Origin: Chitinophaga pinensis
GTDB lineage: Bacteria > Bacteroidota > Bacteroidia > AKYH767-A > OLB10
Length of the DNA: 7,755 nt
NCBI GenBank assembly: GCA_945872015.1
Contig: CAMBYJ010000081.1
Location: 1 to 7,755 of the forward strand
Direction of reading: 5' to 3'
Part shown: piece after piece, positions 1 through 6,242 of the stretch
How the letters are laid out: each line of letters starts with the position of its first letter
Position numbering within the stretch: position 1 is the stretch's first letter
Made by a program: the position numbers and the translations under genes
The notes under the pieces: generated by a model
Seen by the model: the letters and a program-made list of their open reading frames with translations, nothing else
Database searches by the model: none
What the model was told of the DNA's origin: nothing

Positions 1-1352
1 GTTGTTTGAAAACCATATTTCGCGCTATCTAGTTTGAAGGAGGTGCCAGTTAATTCGTTTTTATTGTTTCTTTCGCAAAGCCAATAATTGTTACCAAGTT
101 TTTTTTGAATAACCACCACCGCATTTTTCAATAAAGGAACCGATGGATCTCCAATTAAAAAAGTAGTTGAATCAGGAATTGTATCGTAATTGGTTAAAGT
201 ATAACATAAGGATTGATCGATGCCATTTAACGGAATATTTGCAAAGCCGTATTTAAAGGGAATGGTAAAGCTTTCATCGTAATAGCGACAAATAACATCA
301 TCTTGCTTTCGCGTAATTTTAGAAACCTTAGTTCCTAATAATTGAATGGTATCTGTTGTTGTATTACCATTATAGTCTGTCACGTTAACAATTACCTTCT
401 GAAGCTCGATACCTATTTGTAAAGGTTTTGATTTCGTTTTTTTAAATAAGATTGATTTGTTAACCGGTAAAGTATATAATCGAATCCATTCTGTTTTAGA
501 ATTTACCAACGATGTGTAATTGATAGAAGCATTTACCAATCTGGTTTCATCAAAATTAAAGCGATCGTATTTCGTATGATATAATGTGTCGCCATCAAGC
601 GCCGTTGCCAAAATCGAATAATAGTTCCCATAAGAATCGTTGCTATTGTCCGTGCCTTTTATTTCAAAATGATACTTTCCAGGCTGCAAATAATTAATTG
701 CTGTATCGCTCTTATGGACAGACTGCATTGTATCACTAACCAGATAATTGTAATTGTCTATTAATTGAACAGCTCGAATTTCTTTAATAATGGGCGGAAT
801 AGAATCCTCGTAATTTAAAAACGCTAACGGATTCAAAGGCTCTTCCGATTTTAAATCGCGAATTTCGAAATGCAAATGTGGCGAAGCGCTGGATCCAGAG
901 TTTCCACTATAACCGATACAATCTCCTTTTTTAAAAATAAATCGTTTCGCATCTGGGAATTCTTCCATATCATATGACTCGTTAGCTTTTTGAATAGAAT
1001 CGACAAAGGCATCCAACGTAGGATTAAAAGAAGATAAATGAGCATAAACTGAGGTATAACCTTCGGGATGATTGATATAAACAACTCTTCCGAATCCGGT
1101 AGGACTCACTTTAATTCGCGATACATAACCATCACCGATAGAAAAGATGGGAAGACCTTCTTTGCCGTTGGTGCGGATATCAATTCCAGAATGAAAATGA
1201 TTAGGTCTGATTTCACAAAAATTACCGGCCAACGAAATGGGAATGTTCACCGGAGAACCAAAATCGGGCTTACTATTTTGTGCTTGGGTGTTGAAAATTG
1301 ACACCAAAATCAAGAGCAACAGCACATAAATGAATTTATTTCGAAGCATCAT
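1..1352 (-). CDS. Secreted M23-family zinc metallopeptidase (LytM-type peptidoglycan hydrolase), 3' end outside the window
   Basis: Reading the minus strand from position 1352 gives an open frame of 450 codons that is still open at the left edge. Two ATG codons stand side by side (1352-1350 and 1349-1347), so the start is uncertain by one residue. Residues 1-25 form a signal peptide: Arg/Lys, a Leu/Ile/Val core, and a likely cut after TQA. There is no lipobox, so a periplasmic or exported protein is expected. The M23 domain spans about residues 35-175. It shows HSGID (H54 and D58 as zinc ligands), YAHLS (H105) and HLHFEIR (H159, H161), so the active site is complete. About 30 extra residues lie between YAHLS and the KKGDCIG strand. 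Roughly 275 further residues, rich in beta-type sequence, follow the catalytic domain and were not recognised. Family members cut peptide cross-links of peptidoglycan; the substrate here is inferred. It is divergent from the coiled-coil/zapA operon. No convincing promoter was found for it. Confidence 0.9.
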   Translation of the reverse strand, partial: MMLRNKFIYVLLLLILVSIFNTQAQNSKPDFGSPVNIPISLAGNFCEIRPNHFHSGIDIRTNGKEGLPIFSIGDGYVSRIKVSPTGFGRVVYINHPEGYTSVYAHLSSFNPTLDAFVDSIQKANESYDMEEFPDAKRFIFKKGDCIGYSGNSGSSASPHLHFEIRDLKSEEPLNPLAFLNYEDSIPPIIKEIRAVQLIDNYNYLVSDTMQSVHKSDTAINYLQPGKYHFEIKGTDNSNDSYGNYYSILATALDGDTLYHTKYDRFNFDETRLVNASINYTSLVNSKTEWIRLYTLPVNKSILFKKTKSKPLQIGIELQKVIVNVTDYNGNTTTDTIQLLGTKVSKITRKQDDVICRYYDESFTIPFKYGFANIPLNGIDQSLCYTLTNYDTIPDSTTFLIGDPSVPLLKNAVVVIQKKLGNNYWLCERNNKNELTGTSFKLDSAKYGFQT

Positions 1353-1407
1353 AGGGGCTATGAAAATAGAAATAATATTTCCATTGACTATAAAAAAACG
1401 CAATTTT

Positions 1408-1438
1408 TTGGTTAAAACCATATATTCAATTACATTTG
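1408..1438 (+). promoter_or_regulatory. Bacteroidota-type promoter for the coiled-coil/zapA operon
   Basis: A TTG at 1408-1410 is followed after exactly 20 nt by TACATTTG at 1431-1438. This fits the established Bacteroidota housekeeping sigma consensus (TTG at -33, TAnnTTTG at -7). Transcription would start near 1443-1446, leaving a leader of about 20 nt before the ATG at 1464. The start site is inferred, not seen. Confidence 0.72.
1409..1420. repeat. 12-bp inverted repeat inside the promoter
   Basis: TGGTT (1409-1413) and AACCA (1416-1420) are perfect inverted arms around AA. The repeat overlaps the -33 TTG and lies between the two promoter elements, where an operator could act. It is short and AT-rich, so chance is a real alternative. 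Confidence 0.35.
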
Positions 1439-1463
1439 TTTCATTGTTCAAAATCACTGATTT

Positions 1464-1760
1464 ATGAATTCTGTAATGGATCAAATACAAAAGCTGAAAT
1501 CCCAAATAAAATTGGCGGTTGACCAGCACCATAAATTACAGAAAGAGAATTCAAAACTGGCTTCACAAAATGAACAGTTGCAAGTTGAAAAAGATGTTGC
1601 AATAAATGAGTGTGAGGCACTAAAAGAACAATTAAAAACAATTAAATTAGCACAAGCTTTAGCGGTACCTGAAAAAACGGAAACCCGAGAGCTTAAAATT
1701 CAAATTAACAACTACTTACGCGAAATCGACCGTTGTTTGTCGTTGTTGAACAAAGATTAA
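1464..1760 (+). CDS. 98-aa coiled-coil protein upstream of zapA, function unknown
   Basis: This small acidic/basic helical protein has no signal peptide and no membrane segment, so it should be cytoplasmic. Residues about 5-65 form one long coiled coil, with heptad-spaced Leu/Ile/Val among Lys, Gln and Glu. After a Pro-containing break near residue 69 comes a second helix (about 74-95) with the pattern RELKIQINNYLREIDRCLSLL, which looks like the more specific part of the protein. The stop codon is 3 nt before the GTG of zapA, so the two are almost certainly co-transcribed and probably translationally coupled. The gene follows the TTG/TACATTTG promoter by about 25 nt and has no Shine-Dalgarno site. 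Size, coiled coil and position resemble ZapB, the coiled-coil partner of ZapA in proteobacteria, but I see no sequence match that would justify that name. I infer a role with ZapA in division. Confidence 0.85.
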   Translation: MNSVMDQIQKLKSQIKLAVDQHHKLQKENSKLASQNEQLQVEKDVAINECEALKEQLKTIKLAQALAVPEKTETRELKIQINNYLREIDRCLSLLNKD

Positions 1761-1763
1761 AAG

Positions 1764-2063
1764 GTGAGCAAAACCGTCTCTATACAGGTGCAAATTGCCA
1801 ATAAGTCCTACCCCTTAAAGGTGAGAGAAGATCAGGTGGAAGTTCTGCAGGAAGCAGCTAAAAAAGTTGCTGAGCAGCTAAAAACCTATCAAACTTCTTT
1901 CAACTTAAAGGAGCCTCAGGATATTTTGGCGATGTGTGCGTTACAACAGGCAGCAGAACTTCTGAATGCTTCAAGCAATAGAGAAAAGAAAGAACTGGAG
2001 TTAGCCAATGAGTTGACGAAGCTTTCTGAAATGGTAACTGCTTTCGGACCGGATAATCAATAG
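1764..2063 (+). CDS. zapA: Cell division protein ZapA
   Basis: This 99-aa protein has the ZapA layout. An N-terminal beta/alpha head (residues 3-40, with VSIQVQIANKSYPLKV and a helix of the EVLQEAAKKVAEQL type) is followed by a long helix (about 50-95, with DILAMCALQQAAELL) that makes the tetramer coiled coil. ZapA binds FtsZ and bundles its filaments at mid-cell; this is family knowledge. The start is GTG at 1764. The next in-frame ATG lies deep in the conserved helix and would remove the head, so GTG is preferred. The gene sits 3 nt after the coiled-coil gene. A structured noncoding region and then rny follow downstream, an order that I recall as common in Bacteroidota. Length is normal for the family. 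Confidence 0.9.
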   Translation: MSKTVSIQVQIANKSYPLKVREDQVEVLQEAAKKVAEQLKTYQTSFNLKEPQDILAMCALQQAAELLNASSNREKKELELANELTKLSEMVTAFGPDNQ

Positions 2064-2108
2064 TTCTTCGTTCTTTGATCATCCCCCGAAAAGGGAAAAT
2101 AATATTTA

Positions 2109-2273
2109 GAAGATCCGCATACCATTCTGGTCGCAGATTAAAATCAACATTCAAACACTTAGGAGGCATTTTGCGTTGCCGATTGCACGTCTGCAAAGAA
2201 AGCATGAATCAATGGGGTGTACTCCGACCCTACTATATGGGTTTTAATTCTCCCAGGGTGGATGCGGAGCTTC
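2109..2273 (+). ncRNA. ssrS: 6S-RNA-like structured RNA between zapA and rny
   Basis: The 271-nt gap between zapA and rny has no credible gene but folds strongly. Its ends form an 18-bp interrupted closing stem. GAAG (2109-2112) pairs with CTTC (2270-2273), TCCGCAT (2114-2120) with ATGCGGA (2262-2268), ACC (2121-2123) with GGT (2257-2259), and CTGG (2127-2130) with CCAG (2253-2256). Inside is a large, mostly open region, then weaker pairs (ACAC 2155-2158 with GTGT 2217-2220; CATT 2167-2170 with AATG 2211-2214) leading to an apical hairpin TTGCA/TGCAA (2183-2187, 2192-2196). Closing stem, central bubble and terminal stem is the 6S plan: a promoter mimic that binds sigma-70-type RNA polymerase. 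6S genes lie next to zapA in many bacteria, which supports the call. The ends given are the stem limits; mature ends and promoter are unknown. Confidence 0.72.
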
Positions 2274-2290
2274 AATTTAAAAAGCAATTA

Positions 2291-2304
2291 TTGTCGCAAG
2301 ACAA
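2291..2304 (+). other. Hairpin with GCAA tetraloop before rny
   Basis: TTGTC (2291-2295) and GACAA (2300-2304) form a perfect 5-bp stem closed by GCAA, a GNRA tetraloop. It lies 18 nt after the RNA closing stem and 30 nt before the rny ATG. No T-run follows, so it is not a standard intrinsic terminator. It could mark 3' processing of the RNA or shape the rny leader. Confidence 0.4.
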
Positions 2305-2334
2305 ATCACTATATAAATAAACAAACATTAAACT

Positions 2335-3894
2335 ATGGAACCAATATCTATCATATTAGGACTGGCGGGACTTGCAGTTGGAGGCGTATTAACCTTTGTT
2401 GTTACGAGAAAAAACAACAATGGTATTGTTGAAGCTGCTGAAGAAAAAGCAAAAGCAATTGTTAAAGAGGCTGAGGCCAAAGGTGAATTATACCTGAAAG
2501 ATAAAACGATGGAAGCAAAAGATCGCTTTTATCAAATGAAAACAGAGCACGAAAAGCATATCACTGAAAAAGACAAAGCTATTCTTGCTGCTGATAATAG
2601 AATCAAGCAAAAAGAGACAACTCTTAATCAGCAATTAGAACAAAGCAAGAGAAAGCAAACGGAAGTTGAAGCGATTCAAACAAATCTGAATTCACAATTA
2701 GAAATCGTTAATCGCCGTAAGGAAGAATTAGAAAAAGCACATCAAAAGCAAGTGCATGCATTAGAGAAAATTGCAGGACTATCAGCGGAAGATGCTAAAG
2801 CGCAATTAGTAGAAGCTTTAAAAGCAGAAGCTAAAACAGAAGCGATGTCGTTTATTAAAGACACTATCGACGAAGCAAAATTAACAGCAAATAAAGAAGC
2901 AAAGCGTATCGTTATTCAAACGATTCAACGTGTGGCTACAGAGCATGCAATTGAAAATGCTGTGACTGTTTTCCATATCGATAATGATGAAGTGAAAGGT
3001 CGTGTAATCGGACGTGAAGGAAGAAATATTCGTGCTTTAGAAGCAGCAACAGGAATTGAAATTATTGTAGATGATACTCCGGAAGCAATTATCCTTTCTG
3101 GTTTTGATCCCGTACGTAGAGAGTTAGCTCGTTTAGCGTTGCATCAGTTAGTATCCGACGGACGTATTCACCCTGCGAGAATTGAAGAAGTAGTTACGAA
3201 AGTTCGTCGCCAGTTAGATGAAGAAATTATTGAGATTGGTAAGCGTACAGCTATCGATTTAGGTATTCACGGATTAGCACCTGAGTTAATTCGTATGGTA
3301 GGTAGAATGAGATATCGTTCATCTTACGGACAAAATTTATTACAACACTCGCGTGAAGTTGCTAACCTTTGTGCTTTAATGGCTGCTGAGTTAGGCTTGA
3401 ATGTGAAGCTTGCTAAGCGCGCTGGTTTATTACACGATATTGGTAAAGTTGCCGAAGAAGATACTGAGCTTCCACATGCAATTGCAGGTATGAAGATGGC
3501 TGAACGCAGTAAAGAAAATGCTGAAGTTGTGAATGCAATTGGAGCCCATCACGATGAGATTGAAATGACAAGTATGATCTCTCCTATCGTTCAGGTTTGT
3601 GATGCTATCAGTGGTGCTCGCCCTGGTGCTCGTCGTGAGATTGTAGAACAATACATGAAGCGTCTGAAGGAAATGGAAAATCTTGCTCAAGGATATAAAG
3701 GCGTTGAAAAAGCATTTGCTATTCAAGCTGGACGTGAGTTACGTGTGATTGTAGAAAGTGAGAAGTTAGATGATAAAGCAACAGAGCAATTAGCATTTGA
3801 TATCGCTAACCGCATTCAAACAGAAATGACGTATCCTGGTCAGGTAAAAGTGACAGTAATCCGTGAGACAAGAGCTGTGAATTACGCTAAGTAA
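2335..3894 (+). CDS. rny: Ribonuclease Y, membrane-anchored endoribonuclease
   Basis: The 519-aa length is typical for RNase Y. In order it has an N-terminal membrane anchor (about residues 4-24); a long charged coiled coil (about 30-200); a KH RNA-binding domain (about 208-275) with the GxxG-type loop VIGREGRN at 224-231; and an HD metal-dependent nuclease domain (about 333-430) with H338, the H367-D368 pair in LLHDIGK, and H405-H406 in AHHDE. A C-terminal domain ends at 519. All expected catalytic residues are present. RNase Y starts decay of many mRNAs by endonucleolytic cleavage at the inner face of the membrane, as known from Firmicutes. The ATG at 2335 keeps the full anchor; the leader is A-rich without a Shine-Dalgarno site. 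The gene follows zapA and the 6S-like RNA on the same strand and could share their transcript. Confidence 0.96.
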   Translation: MEPISIILGLAGLAVGGVLTFVVTRKNNNGIVEAAEEKAKAIVKEAEAKGELYLKDKTMEAKDRFYQMKTEHEKHITEKDKAILAADNRIKQKETTLNQQLEQSKRKQTEVEAIQTNLNSQLEIVNRRKEELEKAHQKQVHALEKIAGLSAEDAKAQLVEALKAEAKTEAMSFIKDTIDEAKLTANKEAKRIVIQTIQRVATEHAIENAVTVFHIDNDEVKGRVIGREGRNIRALEAATGIEIIVDDTPEAIILSGFDPVRRELARLALHQLVSDGRIHPARIEEVVTKVRRQLDEEIIEIGKRTAIDLGIHGLAPELIRMVGRMRYRSSYGQNLLQHSREVANLCALMAAELGLNVKLAKRAGLLHDIGKVAEEDTELPHAIAGMKMAERSKENAEVVNAIGAHHDEIEMTSMISPIVQVCDAISGARPGARREIVEQYMKRLKEMENLAQGYKGVEKAFAIQAGRELRVIVESEKLDDKATEQLAFDIANRIQTEMTYPGQVKVTVIRETRAVNYAK

Positions 3895-3939
3895 TTTAGC
3901 TTTTAAATTTCTTCTTTACTTCTTAATAACAATCGTAGA

Positions 3940-5004
3940 ATGAAAATAATTACCGTTGTTGGAGCGCGTCCTCAGTTTGTAAAAGCGGCTGTAGTTAGTC
4001 GTGAGCTGAAAAAGCATTCTTCAATAACCGAACAAATCATTCATACTGGTCAGCATCACGATGCAAATATGTCGGATGTTTTTTTCGATGAGATGGATAT
4101 TCCAAAGCCTGCCTTTCATTTAGGTATTCATGGTTTAGGTCATGGAGCTATGACAGGTCAGATGCTAGAAGGAATTGAAAATGTATTGTTGCAGGAAAAG
4201 CCTGATTACGTTTTAGTTTATGGTGATACAAACAGCACATTGGCGGGAGCGTTAGCAGCATCAAAATTATTGATTCCTGTTGCGCATGTTGAAGCTGGCT
4301 TACGCTCGTTTAATATGGCAATGCCCGAAGAACAAAATCGTATTCTAACCGATCGACTTTCATCGTTGCTCTTCTGCCCTACGCAAACAGCAATTGATAA
4401 TCTTACAAAAGAAGGATATCCTTTTAATAACAAACTAATTCTTTCAGGTGATGTGATGCAGGATGCTGCAATATATTATGCTGAAAATTCGGAGGCGCGC
4501 TCGACGGTTTTTAAATCGTTAGACCTACACGACTTTGTACTTTGCACCTTACACAGAGCAGAAAACACGAATGATTTAAATCGTTTGCAATCTATTATAA
4601 ACGCACTCGAAAAAATTAATACCGAACGAAAAGTTGTATTGCCGTTACATCCGCGTACGCAAAAAATCATGAAGGATGCGGGCATGAAAACGAATCTGAC
4701 CATTATTGATCCGGTAGGATATTTTGATATGCTTGAATTATTGAAGCATTGTAAATTAGTTATGACAGATAGTGGTGGACTTCAGAAAGAAGCGTTTTTC
4801 TTTCAGAAGTTTTGCATTACACTTCGTGATGAAACAGAATGGGTTGAATTAATAAACGGAGGTTTTAATTTATTAGCAGGTGCTGATGAAGAAAAAATTA
4901 TGCAGGCCTACTCTGCTGCATTAACTGCACAATGCAATTTTAATATCGATTTATACGGAGGTGGTAAAGCTGCTGCTCGCATTGTTAGTGAACTTATTAA
5001 ATAG
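3940..5004 (+). CDS. wecB: Non-hydrolysing UDP-sugar 2-epimerase (WecB/WbpI family)
   Basis: This 354-aa cytoplasmic enzyme of the GT-B-fold epimerase family inverts C2 of a UDP-HexNAc sugar, for example UDP-GlcNAc to UDP-ManNAc. Visible motifs are GARPQ (R10), YGDTNS (D96), HVEAGLRS (E118), MPEEQNR (E130, R134), LHRAEN (H205), LPLHPRT, and DSGGLQKEA (S278, E284). These match the catalytic and UDP-binding residues of E. coli WecB. The 354-aa length, the short RSFNMAMPEE segment and the LRDETEWVEL motif (295-304) resemble, from memory, WbpI-type enzymes, which act on UDP-2,3-diacetamido-glucuronate. The substrate is therefore open, and the symbol wecB marks the family rather than a proven reaction. 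The gene begins 45 nt after rny, ends 2 nt before the glycosyltransferase and has no Shine-Dalgarno site. It opens the polysaccharide block. Confidence 0.88.
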   Translation: MKIITVVGARPQFVKAAVVSRELKKHSSITEQIIHTGQHHDANMSDVFFDEMDIPKPAFHLGIHGLGHGAMTGQMLEGIENVLLQEKPDYVLVYGDTNSTLAGALAASKLLIPVAHVEAGLRSFNMAMPEEQNRILTDRLSSLLFCPTQTAIDNLTKEGYPFNNKLILSGDVMQDAAIYYAENSEARSTVFKSLDLHDFVLCTLHRAENTNDLNRLQSIINALEKINTERKVVLPLHPRTQKIMKDAGMKTNLTIIDPVGYFDMLELLKHCKLVMTDSGGLQKEAFFFQKFCITLRDETEWVELINGGFNLLAGADEEKIMQAYSAALTAQCNFNIDLYGGGKAAARIVSELIK

Positions 5005-5006
5005 TC

Positions 5007-6218
5007 ATGCGCTTTTTAATATTAACTCAATATTACCCTCCTGAAACGGGAGCTCCGCAAAACCGATTGAGTGGTTTAGCAAGAGAGTTAAAAGCCGCTG
5101 GTCATGAAGTCTGTATTCTTACAGCCATGCCAAATTATCCAGCAATGGAAATTCATGAGCATTACAAAGGAAAAAAATATGTTTGTGAGCAGTTTGAAAA
5201 TATTGATGTTCATCGTTCATGGATATACGTTAGTAAAAACCGTTCGGTAATTTCACGATTATTAAATTACTTTTCGTTTACGTTTTCTTCGATGTTTTAT
5301 GCAGGACGTATTAAAGGTGATTTTGATTATTTGATGGTGGAGTCGCCCCCACTCTTTTTAGGAATCAGTGCATGGTGGATTAGCAAGCGCAAGAACGCAA
5401 AGATGGTTTTTAATGTGAGTGATTTATGGCCTGAATCTGCTGAAAAGCTGGGCGTTATAACCAATCGTACATTTTTAAAAATGGCTACTATCCTCGAAGA
5501 ATGGCTTTATAAAAAAGCATTCATGGTTACTGGTCAAACGCAAGGTATAGTAGCAGATATTAAAAAACGTTTCCCGAATAAAACGGTTCATTGGTTGCCC
5601 AATGGTGTTGATGAATCGATTTTTAGTTTTAAACGAACGATTGATGTGCGAAAGCAACTTCAGTTTTCGGAGAGTGATTTTTTAATTATGTACGGTGGAA
5701 TTATTGGGTTGGCACAAGGACTCGATGTGATTCTTGATGCAGCGAAATTACTTCCTGCAGAAAGTAAAATTACCTACTTGTTATTAGGCGATGGACCTGA
5801 GAAAAAAAGATTACAGCAGCGCGTTATTGATGAGCAAATTACCCGAGTGAAGTTCTTAGAGCTTGTAAGCAGAGAAGTTGTTCCATCGTATGTGGATGCA
5901 GTGGATGTTGCGGTTATTCCGCTGAAGAAAATGGATTTATTCTTAGGTGCAATCCCTTCTAAGATTTTTGAAAACTTAGCATTGGGAAAACCATTGTTAT
6001 TGTCGGTAGATGGTGAAGCAAGAAAATTATTTGTCGACGAAGGTAAAGCGGCCTTGTTTATAGAACCTGAAAACAGTCAGATGCTGGCTGAGAAATCATT
6101 ATTGCTCGAAGCTAATCCTGCGTTGGTTCGTGAAATGGGTAACAATGGCAAGACTTACGTTCAAAGCTATTTTATGCGTAAAAAAATTACGTCCGATTGG
6201 GTTAGCCTACTTAATTAA
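5007..6218 (+). CDS. GT4-family glycosyltransferase, WbuB/WcaI-like
   Basis: This 403-aa GT-B glycosyltransferase probably adds a sugar to a lipid-linked glycan precursor on the inner face of the membrane. The N-terminal acceptor domain has the hallmark ILTQYYPPETGAPQNR (5-20) with the glycine loop, then LTAMPNYP (38-45) and SDLWPESA (138-145), typical of WbuB/WcaI-like enzymes. The C-terminal donor domain (about 205-390) has MYGGIIGLAQGLD (228-240), LLLGDGPEKKRL (258-269), and IPSKIFENLALGKPLLL (316-332) with E322 as the nucleotide-sugar-binding Glu. The first Glu of the classic E-x7-E pair is replaced by Gly314. A hydrophobic stretch near 84-125 may give membrane contact. WbuB itself transfers FucNAc, but the sugar here cannot be read from sequence. 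The start is 2 nt after the epimerase stop, which indicates coupling. Confidence 0.88.
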   Translation: MRFLILTQYYPPETGAPQNRLSGLARELKAAGHEVCILTAMPNYPAMEIHEHYKGKKYVCEQFENIDVHRSWIYVSKNRSVISRLLNYFSFTFSSMFYAGRIKGDFDYLMVESPPLFLGISAWWISKRKNAKMVFNVSDLWPESAEKLGVITNRTFLKMATILEEWLYKKAFMVTGQTQGIVADIKKRFPNKTVHWLPNGVDESIFSFKRTIDVRKQLQFSESDFLIMYGGIIGLAQGLDVILDAAKLLPAESKITYLLLGDGPEKKRLQQRVIDEQITRVKFLELVSREVVPSYVDAVDVAVIPLKKMDLFLGAIPSKIFENLALGKPLLLSVDGEARKLFVDEGKAALFIEPENSQMLAEKSLLLEANPALVREMGNNGKTYVQSYFMRKKITSDWVSLLN

Positions 6219-6242
6219 AAGAAGTGTAATTTTATACTGTAA

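Noticed and set aside
1068..1301. 77-codon plus-strand frame inside the M23 gene
   Set aside because: The minus-strand frame here encodes the complete M23 active site, so the plus-strand frame is a shadow.
1370..1403. Possible minus-strand promoter for the peptidase (TTG complement at 1401-1403, TATTATTT complement at 1370-1377)
   Set aside because: The spacing is 23 nt and the -7 element matches TAnnTTTG poorly, so it is not listed as a feature.
2082..2096. TCCC/GGGA stem-loop after the zapA stop as a terminator
   Set aside because: It has only 4 bp and is followed by an A-rich stretch, not a T-run.
2075..2107. Possible promoter for the 6S-like RNA (TTG at 2075-2077, TAATATTT at 2100-2107)
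   Set aside because: The spacing of 22 nt and a weak -7 element make it hard to tell from chance in AT-rich DNA. The RNA could also be processed from the operon transcript.
2075..2320. Open frame of 81 codons (plus strand) and overlapping frames on both strands in the zapA-rny gap
   Set aside because: The region is explained by long-range base pairing of an RNA. The peptides are Arg/Cys-rich, have no recognisable domain, and the frames overlap one another.
3430..3726. 98-codon frame on the minus strand inside rny
   Set aside because: It is the antisense shadow of the conserved HD domain of RNase Y, with an unusual His/Cys/Phe-rich composition.
3893..3909. AATTTA/TAAATT inverted repeat after the rny stop as a terminator
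   Set aside because: The stem has only A-T pairs and would be unstable. The pyrimidine-rich tract after it is not a clean T-run.
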